Assembly (NCBI GenBank): GCA_010093485.1 | Contig: MU001493.1 | Location: forward strand, 2,344,937 to 2,408,936 | Source of the DNA: Karstenula rhodostoma CBS 690.94 | Taxonomy: Eukaryota; Ascomycota; Dothideomycetes; Pleosporales; Didymosphaeriaceae | Direction: 5' to 3' | DNA length: 64,000 nucleotides | In this document: positions 11,639 to 22,400 of the stretch, piece by piece | Position numbering within the stretch: the stretch's first letter is position 1 | Layout: each line of letters begins with the position of its first letter | Program-made: the position numbers and the translations under genes | The notes under the pieces: generated by a model | The model's database searches: none | What the model saw: the letters and a program-made list of their open reading frames with translations, nothing else | What the model was told of the DNA's origin: nothing

Positions 11639-13479
11639 ATGAACCTGAGGCATCGCGCTGCAACCACCACCGCCACCCTGACCGCTTCCACCCGCTCTCC
11701 GCTGCATCTGCTGCGGCGCTACCTGCACACACGGCCGGGCGCCCGCAGAGTCCTCACCAGGACAGTCGGCTTTGGAGGCGCAAGCTGGATCTCGTTGAAC
11801 TTGTCCACGCCCATCAAGATCCGCGACTCGTCAACCATGGCTGCCCCGCAAGAGGACGAGGACATCAGAGGGAGGACGCAGCAGGCGCCACTGGCCTCGC
11901 AAAGGGCGAAGGACCAGGGCCAATCTCAGCAAGGCAGAGTCGCCAAATGGTTCCCGCTGAGCGCGAAGGAGGGGTTCAATCAATGGGTAAGCCGCCCGCC
12001 ACAGCGCCGATGCCGCATGCTAATCATCGTCAACAGTGGGCAGGCACGTCGCCCATGGCCACTGAGCACCGCGTTCTCTCCTTCATCCCGCACCTCCAGA
12101 AGCCGCCCACCCAGACGCAGTCCGGCTCTGCGCCTGTGTCCGCCGCGCCCTCGGCCGCCGATCTGACTGCCCCGCCGAGGAGCCCCGAAGCCCACGTTAC
12201 GACTTCGACCTTGACAGACCCGCACGGCCCGCGACAATGGAATTCGGAGATGGTCGCGCTGAGCGGCAAGGATCGCGCTCTCAATGAATTCTCGGTGCAG
12301 CGAGTGGGCGAAGAGGTGGAACACAACCTAGTGATGCTGCACGGATACGGTGCAGGCTTGGGTTTCTTTTACCGCAACTACGAAGCCTTGTCGCGGGCAG
12401 AGGGCTGGAAGGTCTACGCGCTGGATCTGCTGGGCATGGGTAGGAGCAGCCGGCCAGCATTCAAGATCCACGCAAAAGACAAGGAGGGCAAGATCACCGA
12501 AGCCGAGAACTGGTTCATCGATGCGCTGGAAGAGTGGCGCATAAAGCGAGGGCTGGAGCGCTTCACGCTACTAGGACACAGTCTGGGTGGCTATCTGGCC
12601 GTCGCATATGCGCTCAAGTACCCGGGCCGCTTGAACAAGCTGATCCTCGCCTCCCCAGTCGGAATACCCGAAGACCCGTACGCGGTAAACGAGGCCATGC
12701 CTGAGCCGCAGGAGTCTACCATGGGGAGCGAGTTCACCCAAGACGCTGCAGCCACCACCAAAGACAACAACAACTTCATGAAACAACGCGATGGCGGCAA
12801 GGCCACGGACAACCAGAAGGAGCCACCACGTCGGCGCTTGCCCGGCTGGGTTGCATACGTTTGGGAAGCCAACGTGATTTCGCCTTTCTCTCTTATACGC
12901 TGGAGTGGACCAATAGGCCCGCGTCTGGTGTCAGGCTGGACGACGCGACGGTTCTCGCATCTACCGGACGAGGAGGCGCAGGCATTGCACGACTACAGCT
13001 ACTCCATCTTCCGGCAACGAGGCAGCTCGGAATACGCACTCGGATATCTTCTGGCCCCTGGAGCCTTCGCACGGAACCCGCTCATCCGGCGGATACAAGG
13101 CGTCGGACGACAATGGATCCAACCTCACGACGGCGCGATCGTAGACGGCGATGCTCCGCCCAAAGCATCCTCAACTTCGCAAGATGCAGCACCTCGTGCC
13201 GGGCAACGCGAGAACGGCATCCCGATAGTCTTCATGTACGGAGAAGTCGACTGGATGGACGTGGCGGGCGGGTTCGCGTCTGAGGAGAAAATCAAGCAAG
13301 AACGCCTCCGCATCCTCGAGAAAGCGACGGCCGACGAGCGCAGGAAGGACAACGGGGAGGCAAAGGTGGTCATCATCAACAAGGCGGGTCACCACGTGTA
13401 CCTGGATGGCTGGGAGCAGTTCAATCGCGTTATGCTGGAGGAGATGGCCGATGTAAAGCGGAGAGAGGCTGCGCGGTAG
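11639..13479 (+). CDS. Cld1/ABHD5 (CGI-58)-type alpha/beta hydrolase, probably mitochondrial
   Basis: Exons 11639-11986 and 12037-13479 flank a 50-nt intron (GTAAGC, GCTAATC branch, CAG) and encode 596 residues. The first 45 residues are Arg-rich with few acids, as in a mitochondrial presequence. The core has the oxyanion motif HGYGAG, the nucleophile elbow GHSLGG (Ser about 298), and HHVYLD near 567, which gives the catalytic His and the HX4D motif typical of the ABHD5/Cld1/ICT1 group. In yeast Cld1 deacylates cardiolipin so that it can be remodelled; relatives act on other lysophospholipids. A low-complexity insertion of about 50 residues lies after the ASPVGIPEDP segment. The upstream in-frame extension of the main reading frame is intronic or 5' UTR. 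Function is by family; cardiolipin as substrate is likely but not shown. Confidence 0.85.
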
Positions 13480-14214
13480 CATGCGTACAGGAAGGTGTTC
13501 GAGTTGGCATGGCGTTTGGGGTTCAGGCTGTCTTGGGTAGGGCTGTCTTGGGTAGATGGGCATTGGGGGTACTCGTGCAGGGCATTTTGGTAAACATGGC
13601 GTACATGAATAGTGCAAGCGCAGCGACAGCAGCTTCAACAAGTAACTTGGGCTCTTTACTCGGCGCCTCTTCAGCGTAGACGACGTGAAGATTGGACATC
13701 AGTACGGGCGCATTATTGTGGACGTGATGATCTAGAGGGCTCTCCTAGACTTGCTGTAGTTTCCCAAACTTGGACCTTTAGCTCCTGTGTGCACCAATGC
13801 GGGGATCCCGTCCCGTCGAGCGTCACGGATGGATGAGGCCAAAGAGTCGGTGAAGACATGTAGGGCTCGAGTACTTGCCTCCTTTCATAGGATGCGATAC
13901 TAAGGGCGGGGTGGACTAGCAGCGCCAGCAAACCCTTGCAACACACCGCACTTTACGCGAGCTCGAGCCGCCGACATCAGATGACTACCGAAACCAGGTA
14001 TACCAGGTGTGCCGCGCTGCCTCTCACCTTTGTGTCACTGCGCACGCTTTCCGCCGAGTTTCCAAGGTCGACTCAATCACCAGTTGCCAAGAGCAGAGCT
14101 TCCCTGAGCTCTGCCACTCCACCAACGCGCAGTACCTACCGCGACCCATCACATGCCTGCGAGAAGCGCGCATCTGTCTGCCCGGAAGCGATTGAGGACG
14201 CGTAGAGAGACGCA
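13480..14214. other. intergenic with a short tandem repeat
   Basis: No gene recognised between the hydrolase and Spo7. A perfect two-copy 15-bp repeat lies at 13526-13555. Confidence 0.4.
13526..13555. repeat. 15-bp perfect tandem duplication
   Basis: The unit ggctgtcttgggtag occurs twice head to tail in the 3' flank of the hydrolase gene. Confidence 0.9.
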
Positions 14215-15834
14215 ATGGCTTTCCCAACATCCAACCAAGCCCTCGACCAGATGGTGAAGGGCGCCCCGCCGCCAAACATAAACGTCCACGACGTCGGCTA
14301 CGCAAACCCACCGCCCTACTCGTCGCTGCAGCCCGCGTCCACGGCCCACCACGACCGCCTCGCCTCCCTCAAGACGCCGCGCGGGCCTTACCCGCCCTCA
14401 GACCCGACGTCGCTCCTACCCTCGGCCCCGCCGCAGATCTACCTCAACCTCCTCATCCTCGAAGCCTCGCTCCGCAGCCAGTACCTGACCCTCCGCGCTC
14501 GGAGGCGGCAGAACACTTTCGTCTTGACGCTGCTGGCGATATGGATCGCCTGCTTCTTCTACCTCCTATGGCTGCGGCCGCGGGAGGACGGAAAAGGCAT
14601 TGGTGGCTCGAAATACTGGCTCGTTGACTCGCTCCAGAAGATGTGCTTCATCACGGGGCTTGTCACTGCGCTGCTCTTCTGGGCAACCGGCCAGTGGGAG
14701 CGCGGCGTGCGGTGGCCGCGGCGCTGGATTGGGATTGCCAACCGTGGCGTTCGCGGCATGAACACGAAGATTGTCGTCATCAGAGGGAGCTGGGCGCATG
14801 AGATTGCGGGCTGGCTGGCTTTCATGCTGCCTTTCAGTGGGGGGCTCTGGGGCGGCGAGACGGGCGGGAGCAGCTATCATTTTGTCAACCTCTCGCAGGA
14901 GAAGAAGAATGACCTCTCCGAGGGCTTCCCAAGACACAGGATCGTCGAGGACGGAAAAGAATACGCCGAAGAGGATATCGCGCCAGGCGGTGATCTCATC
15001 AAGCTCATCCTGTTGCCGAAGCCCTTCACGCCAGACTTTAGGGAGGGATGGGAAATCTACAGAGCGGAATACTGGGGCCGGGAGAACGAGCGTCGTGCCG
15101 AATTAAGGCGACGGATCCGCGCCAGACAGCGCGAAGTTGCTCGCGCCGAGGGCGGGTGGTTGTGGTGGACTGGATGGCGCGGCTGGAAGCGTGCGAAAGG
15201 CGTGACGGGCCGAAGCAGCGACATCCATCACCACCATCACCAGCCGCACTCGCACTCGCACTCGCACCAACTCTCCTCATCAAACCCGTACAAAGAGCGC
15301 AAGCGAAGACCCAGCACGCTCCGCGGCCGCGAAGGTTCCAACTCGCGCTCCTCCTCGCGCAGCACCACGCCCGCGCCCGACTACGACCGCGCTGCCTCGC
15401 ACTCCCGCGAGCGCAGATGGAGCAACAGCACCACCGGCAGCACCGCCTCGTTCGCTTCGTCCCGCCCCCCCGCGCGCGGCTCCAAGAAAACCCCCGTCGG
15501 CCTCGGATCCGGCCCCGCCACCGCGTCTGTCGCCCGCCAGCCCTCGTCCAGACTCTCGTCCACCAGCAGCTGGCCAGAGTTCAGCAGCAGACCCACCACG
15601 CCCAGCGAGAGCATGCCGTGGCAGAGCAAGCGCGCCAGCTCGCTGAGCACGGCGGAGAGCGCGCGCGACTACGAGGCCGATGCCAGCGCGTTTGAGGAGA
15701 GCCACATCGGCAGCATGGGGCCGCCTCCGCGACCGCAGGTCGTACGAAGAAGCAGCGGGGGGAGGGAGAGAGGGAGAGGGAGAGGGAGTGGGGGTGGTGG
15801 TGGAGATGTGTTTCCCAATGCGCCGAGTGCATAA
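14215..15834 (+). CDS. spo7: Spo7-like regulatory subunit of the Nem1-Spo7 phosphatase complex
   Basis: A single exon of 539 residues. The Spo7 core spans about residues 70-300: the amphipathic stretch IYLNLLILEASLRSQYL, a first TM helix (TFVLTLLAIWIACFFYLLW), a second TM helix (MCFITGLVTALLFWATG), and later the conserved segment PFTPDFREGWEIYRAEYW ending in basic residues. With the Nem1 catalytic subunit, Spo7 sits in the nuclear/ER membrane and dephosphorylates the lipin Pah1, controlling phosphatidic acid versus triacylglycerol synthesis and nuclear shape. The C-terminal roughly 220 residues are disordered, with a His-rich run (about 339-357), Ser/Arg-rich stretches and an Arg-Gly tail encoded by a GA-rich tract at 15763-15803. 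The long disordered tail is common in filamentous fungi and absent from yeast Spo7. Confidence 0.93.
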   Translation: MAFPTSNQALDQMVKGAPPPNINVHDVGYANPPPYSSLQPASTAHHDRLASLKTPRGPYPPSDPTSLLPSAPPQIYLNLLILEASLRSQYLTLRARRRQNTFVLTLLAIWIACFFYLLWLRPREDGKGIGGSKYWLVDSLQKMCFITGLVTALLFWATGQWERGVRWPRRWIGIANRGVRGMNTKIVVIRGSWAHEIAGWLAFMLPFSGGLWGGETGGSSYHFVNLSQEKKNDLSEGFPRHRIVEDGKEYAEEDIAPGGDLIKLILLPKPFTPDFREGWEIYRAEYWGRENERRAELRRRIRARQREVARAEGGWLWWTGWRGWKRAKGVTGRSSDIHHHHHQPHSHSHSHQLSSSNPYKERKRRPSTLRGREGSNSRSSSRSTTPAPDYDRAASHSRERRWSNSTTGSTASFASSRPPARGSKKTPVGLGSGPATASVARQPSSRLSSTSSWPEFSSRPTTPSESMPWQSKRASSLSTAESARDYEADASAFEESHIGSMGPPPRPQVVRRSSGGRERGRGRGSGGGGGDVFPNAPSA

Positions 15835-16872
15835 ATATTGCGTTTTTGGCTGTTTGTCTGGCTTCTTGTTTGTGTTAGTTGATGATACCTTGCATATGCA
15901 TTTTGCGGTCGGGTCCTTGGTTGTTAGCATATGGGTGACGGTTATGAATTATGGATATGTCAACGAATATGAAAAGTTACCTTTTTAGGGTTTCTCAGGG
16001 CGTTTGCAATGCGTATGCAAGAAATCTTACGCGGATGGAATGAATGGTAAGTGAGTATAAGCGAGGACGCTATCGACCTGCATCTACTGTCGTTCGTTTA
16101 CAGGAGAGCTTGATGCGCCAACCAGATTGGATATCCGTGCGTCATTTGGTACCTAGGATCTGGTGTAATTCGACCTGCTATGCTATGGGTCTTGAAAGTC
16201 TTGGCCGGGTACATGTTTATGCGAGCAGTTCCGCTTCTTCACCAACGCCGAACTTCGCCACAACGACCCCCCTGACGTCTGTTCCCATCCCGCGGAATCA
16301 TACTATCGCTCACCCTCCAAGCAAACCGTCTTTCGTCTACTCTACAGATCTCACTCGTTTCAGCAGGTGGCACGATAAGCCAAGGCCCTCTAGCCTGCAT
16401 CAGGCATCTGCATATGCAGGTCCCGCTTCTCCAGATCGGCATAGTCACGTAGGCATGGTTGAATTACCTACCGGCATTGAACGACCCTGGCCGTGCCGCA
16501 GCGTGGCAACGCTGCGATACATACCTGTCCCAACAAGAAAAAGCGATCGTGTCCTAACCAAGGTTTTATAGCGAGCTGCTAAGCCTTCCTAACCTTATTT
16601 ATCCACTTATAACGCTTCCTTTTATATTACTTTTAGACGGTAGTCCATATTTGTCTATCACTTTACGGGACACTACTTTGTAGTTCGAGTCAACAATCAG
16701 AAAACTACGACCCTGGCCAGGAGCGCGGTGCAACTTTACCGTGCAGGGATGGAGACGGAAATAAAGACTACGCAGCGCCGCTGCGGCTGGCTTCGCGGCT
16801 TTCCTCTATTCAGTGCATCCTGAAGCCCTGTCCACCCATCTATTGTGTATAAGCTGGTAATAGCATTACACG
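15835..16872. other. intergenic between Spo7 and the metalloprotease
   Basis: No supported gene in 1 kb. An AT-rich patch at about 16590-16660 may be a remnant of older repeat DNA. The 175-codon ORF at 16044-16571 has no recognisable domain. Confidence 0.4.
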
Positions 16873-19092
16873 ATGGCAAGGCACAATGGACGGACGGTCT
16901 CGCGCGTCGTCCTCACGGCCGCACTCCTCACCACTACCTTCGCGGCAGCAGCGCCCCGCATCCTCCGTCGCGCATCCTCCGACCCATTCGCCATTCTCGA
17001 CGAGCAAAAATGGGTCAATCCAGACAACATGACCTGGGCCGACTTCAAGGCGCCGCCGGGGACCTCATGGTCGGATTCCTCGCGCCAGGGCCGCGACCGC
17101 AACTTCAATATCGCAATGGTCACAGTCGACTACCCGGATTCGCCCTTCGTCATGACGCTCGAGCCCGAGTCGGACATCTTTGGGAACCCACAGCCTTTCG
17201 CGTCGAAACTCGCGAGAGAGGATGTGCCGGCGTTCTACAGGGACTTGCTGAACACGCCGAATGAGTTGAACCAAGGCCACACGATCCACGAGTACTGGAT
17301 GGGCGACTCCTTCGGGAAGTACGGCGTGAACTTGACCGTGTTCGGACCATACAGAATGCCCAGCAAGTCGTACCAGTACGGCGTTGACGACGATACAAAC
17401 GGCGGATTCAACAACGGCGCATGCCCCGGTGGTCAAGGAAAGTGCGGGACAACCGTGGACCTGCGGACCGATGCGCTCGGAGCCTGGCGCCGCGAAGTAG
17501 GCAACGAGACGGCCGATGCTTTCGAGCTTGCGTTCATCCTGTCCGCGGGGCAGGACGAGTCTTCCACCTGGCAAGAGTTTGGCGAGATGAAATTTGCATC
17601 GCCCGAGGACGTACCTCCTGAATTTGGACCGCCTGCGAACAGCTCGCTGCCGGACTGGGCGCATACGCGCTATGTGAACTGGACATCGTGGGCAGCTGCA
17701 TCTACCATCTGGCCGAACGCGGGAGGAGGCTCATCCACGCAGGGTGAAAGCTCTGGCATGGCGACTTTCGCTCACGAACTGTCTCATCTCCTGGGCATCG
17801 GCGACAACTACAATAACCCGTACAGCAATCCCGCACGGAGAGCTTACACCGGACCGTTCTCCATGCTCGACCGCGGAAGTTTCAACGGGTAAGGAAGAAC
17901 CCCCGGGGTTCAAAGAGGTTGTTTCCGCTGTTATTGCCGTCTGGAGGTTTCAGACATGAGTAACAAGCTGAAGCTAAATCACCTACTTCCACCCGACAAC
18001 CTTGATTTTTGACCACTTTACTGACTCTATACCCCACCCATTAGTCCCGGCGGCCCCCACACCCGCTGGCAGATCCCCCCCGTGCAGGGCGCCTCCATGG
18101 GCTCGCTGCACACGATGCGCGACAAGCACCAGATCAAGCTCATCGACGACACACCCATCCTACAGATCTCGCGCGCCGGGCTCGCAGCCTCGGGCCCCGT
18201 TATCGCGGAGATCACCGCGCGCTCCGTCGACCCCGGCACGGGGCTCATGGGCTTCAACATCTCCTTCGGCAGCGCAGGCGACCTCGCGCCCAAATGCAAC
18301 GTCTCCGCGGATCCTCTCTGCGACGGCCGCGGCTACAACAACTACAACGTCGAAGTCGTTGACCGCATGGGCGCAGACAGCTTCACGCCAGACTCAGGCG
18401 TCATGATATCCAAGACGAAAAACAGCGACCGCAGCCAGCCATTCCAGTGGGTCATCGACGCGAACCCGCAGGACGCCCACGTCGTCGACTTTTACTACCC
18501 CAACGGCACCGCGCGCTACTGGAGCATCGGCGACTACCGCCAGCTGGTCGACGCCCTGTTCCACGCGGGCACCCGCAGCGGCAGCGCCTACGAGCACGTC
18601 GACGCGGCTAACGCCCTGCACTTCTACGTCCTCGACATCAACCGCGACACCGCCGGCGTCCTGCACTACACCGTCGGCGTGGCGTCGACGGCGACCAACG
18701 CCACGGCGCCCGCGACGTACGGCGTGGACCTCGCTGAGGGGGCCGTCGAAAAGTCAAACTCCACCGCCGCTTCGTGGTGCACCTTTGCGCTGAAGAACAC
18801 GGGTAAGCCGGCTTCCTACGCCGCCACCGCTCACCCGCAGGACCTGTCGGCGTACACGGGGGCGGATATTTACAAGCTTGCTGCTGAGGTCGAAGGCGAT
18901 GGGTGGAAGGTGGAGACGCCGAATGCGCTTGCGTGGGCGAGGTTTGGGGAGGAGACGGTCGCGCGCGTCGCGGTTGGGACTACGGCGACGGGCGGGTATG
19001 CGACGGGCCGGGGGGCGGTGGTGACGCTGACGGCGACGAGCGAGGGGAATGCGAGTGTGAAGGCGAGTGCGAGGTGTAGGGTTGGGGCGTGA
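16873..19092 (+). CDS. secreted M6-type (immune-inhibitor-A-like) metalloprotease
   Basis: Exons 16873-17888 and 18045-19092 are joined across a 156-nt intron (GTAAGG...TTAG) and give 687 residues. The N-terminus is a signal peptide (VVLTAALLTTTFAAAA) followed by RR, a likely Kex2 processing site. The zinc site HELSH is at about residues 301-305, with GIGDNYNNP immediately after, as in M6 family peptidases. The second exon restores FNGPGGPHTRWQIPP, a conserved feature after the active site. The C-terminal half looks like beta-sandwich domains, with several potential N-glycosylation sites. It is an extracellular protease for protein breakdown; substrates are unknown. It is convergent with the PKS gene 392 bp away, but I see no functional tie to it. 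Confidence 0.88.
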
Positions 19093-19484
19093 TGGGTTGA
19101 ACCATAGGTTTTGGAATTGATATTTCAAGTCAAGTGAAGATGACGCTGTGTGGTTGCGAGGTCCTGTCGCTGACGTCTTTTCGAATAATGTATATACGAC
19201 GACAGTGTCATGGCTAACGTGCTCAAGATGAATCGTATTGTTAAAATCGCCCGGGAAGTGGGCGTTCGATAGTAGGGAAGATTATCGTAATGGCATGCCA
19301 CCGAGCAATCTGGATGACTTTGATGGTCGAGACTTCAGCCTCTGAACTGCGGAAGTTGTTATTGGAGTGGTAGGTAGAGGTACGAAACGTCACATGTTTT
19401 AAAGGTACGCGCTAACCTATCATGCAAGTCTATCGCTCCAACGCATTATTACATGGTGGCTTCAGTCCACTTCCCCACATCCAC
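19093..19484. other. convergent 3' intergenic region
   Basis: 392 bp between the stop of the M6 protease and the stop of the PKS, which are transcribed towards each other. No gene seen. Confidence 0.5.
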
Positions 19485-22400
19485 CTACGCCATCACAATC
19501 CTCTTCACCAACGCCGCCGCCTCCTTGAGACTTTCACAGAACCGCCGCACGCGCTGCGCGTCGAACCCCACAGCCGAAAAATACACGCTCTCGTCATAAA
19601 CCTCGTAGTGCGACCATATCGCATCAGGATGCTTCGAAATACACCCCTTCTCCATCATGCCCGTCTCAAAGCAATGGCTCTGCATAAGACGGGGTCTCGC
19701 CCTGTCATGGACGGGGTCCTCGTACAGCTCCGGCAACTCATGCGGCGCCGCCAGTGCGCGGAGCGCCGTCAAGTTGCGCTCCCAGCCCAGGTTGCGGGTG
19801 GCCTTGTTGACCAGGCCCACGTGCGCGCGGGTGGCGTCGAGCAGGAGAGCGCGACGCTGCGACAGCGGGATGGAGTCGTCTTGGGCGGCGTGCACGAAGG
19901 CGGCGACGGCGGGGACGACGACTTGGATTATGTCGACGCGGCCGAGGTGGTAGTGCGCTTGGTTGACGGTCTCCCAGCAGGGGGGGAGGAAGCCGAATGT
20001 TGACAGGGAGGCTAGTTGGACGACCATTTGGAAGACGCTCTTCGGGGAGAGCTTCTGTGCGCGGAGGAGGCTCGAGCCGTAGCCCGAGAAGAGAAGGTAT
20101 TCGTGTCCTGCGTCGGCGGTTATTGCGCTGAACTCTTTCCTCACGCTGGAGATGCGGGTGTGGAGCGCTGGGGACGTGTCGAGGGGGAGAGACGCCGGCG
20201 TGAGGGGGGATTCTCCCGCGCTGGCGGACAGTGGAGTGTGCGTGTGGATGGCGGTGACTTGGGCGTCGAGAAGTTCGGTGATGGTCAGCGCGTCCAGCAT
20301 GGAGTGTTCGCCGATCATGCCAGAGACGCCATTGCTGCAGACGACGAATTGCAATGACTTGTCGTGCCAGCGGTTGGCCGCGTCTCTCTCGCCGCCGAAA
20401 TGGAACTGTCTACCTCGCTCGCTGGCGGTCTGGGGCGCAGCTTCGTCCAAAGCCACGATGAAAGCAGAGGACTCGATGGCCGCGATGGTGGCGGCGTTGC
20501 CGGCGCTCAGCTGTACCAGCGCTTGCCTTGCCTCTGCCCAGGTCGGCCTGTTGTCCGAGGTGAATATATTCACGTGGGCGCGGTCGAGGTCGCGACTCAG
20601 GATGGAATCGAAAGCACCCAGCAACTGCTCGAACGTCGCGGGATGTCCGTCCAGCATGAGATCCAACTTGAAGCTATGACCTCGCCAGATCACCACGCAG
20701 TGATCGACTCCGGGGTATCGCTCCATCTCGTCGCTGCCAGCACGCGGCGAACGGACCGTGTTGAAGATGTACGGATGATAGGCGGTGGTCAGCTCCTGCT
20801 CGTTCAACACGACCGGCCTCACCAGTCCGGCCTCCAGCTTCAACTTGAACGTGTTCGCCGTGAAGGTGAGCAGTGCAGCGCGCTCGGCCTGCGAGTGCTG
20901 GCGCTTGCTGATCGGATGGCTGAACCAGAAACTCGTCGTCGGGACGAGCGCGATCCTGCGATCCAAGAACCCCCGCCGGAGCTGCAGCTCGTGCTCCCAG
21001 TTCTCGCAGTCTGGGTCTGCATGCCGTGCTGCTGCGCGGTCGTAGAGGATGTGGCCCTTGCTTCCCGGCGTCTGGAAGTCTTTGGTGAGGCGGACGGTGT
21101 TTTGGAATTCAGCCGGTGTTGTGAAGGCCTTCACGCCTGTGAGATAGGCCTCCAGCAGGGAATTTAATGGGGGCAAGGGGAACTTTGGACACTTGTTTGG
21201 AGAAAAGTAGTATCCGCGTTTTGGTGGCCCAGAGGAGTTCGAGACGGGATTCCCGTTTGCGACTCCGTTCTCCTTGAATGCTTTCACTACGCCCGAGGAT
21301 CCGTTTGTGTGACCATTCGCATTCGCCACAGCTGCGCCGTTCATTCCTACAGTCGCGGCGCTGTCTGCGTCATTCTCCTGGGATTTTGGCGTCTGCAGAT
21401 CCGCGATAGATGTGGGCTGCTCCTCAGACTGTGCCGCTGGTAAGGCCTGGTGCGATTCTTCTGGCAAACCATTCGCAACGAACCTAGACTTCTGTGCTAC
21501 CAAGGCGGCCAACGCTTCAAGACCGGCAGCATCGAGAATATCATGGACTCTGATATCGGCCCCCAGGCTACGTCCAAGCCAGTCTTTGAATTCTATAGCG
21601 ATCAGAGAGTCGAGGCCGAGATCTGCGAGGGGCTGGTGTGGATCAAGCTGTTGCTCATTGACAGATACGAGAGACGAAAGCTTTTTGGTCTGCTCCGCAA
21701 GAATTACAGCTCGTGCCTCGTCGAGGCTTGTAGCAGTAGCCAGGCGTCGCTCTACGCTCATACCGGCATTAGAAGCAGACGGGGAGGCATTCTTGCTGTG
21801 GTCTGTGGGTGCGTCGGACCCGGTGGCTACCGCATGTCTTATGGAAGCAATCAGCTCGTCCTTCTCGGCTTGTGGCAGAGAGAGTCCGCTGACAATTTGG
21901 ATGACGCGTTCGACTTGTGCGAGACTCGCACTAGGGGCGACTTCCTCTTTCACATTGACTACTGCATCTTCATCTGCGACCAGAACCGTTTTGCCAATGT
22001 TCTTCTTGGCTTGTACCGACTTGAAAGCTGACGCGGCATCGGATATGGGTACCGCGACGATGGGTACCAAGTCGTTAGCATTTCTATCCGCCAGCAACGA
22101 TAGCACAGCTTTGAAAGCGGAACTTGCCGAGGCCGAGAGGTGTCGGAGCAGCTGTCTTGCGTCGAAGCTCGTGTATTGGATGGCGCGATCTGCAACGGGT
22201 ATACACGTAGACTGATGGCCAAGATCGACCACGGTACCGAAGGCCTTGACTGAAGCAACCAACTCGGCGGGAAGCGCCATCGAGGACGTATTTATTACCG
22301 AATCAACACCCATACCTTCGGTCGAGCGTAAGACGGCTTTCCCAAGCGCCACATCTCCCGAGAAGAGGATGCGAACGGGCCGTGTAGCGCAGATGGACGC

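Noticed and set aside
16044..16571. 175-codon plus-strand ORF between Spo7 and the M6 protease
   Set aside because: No domain, no plausible start context, and an uninformative low-complexity composition.
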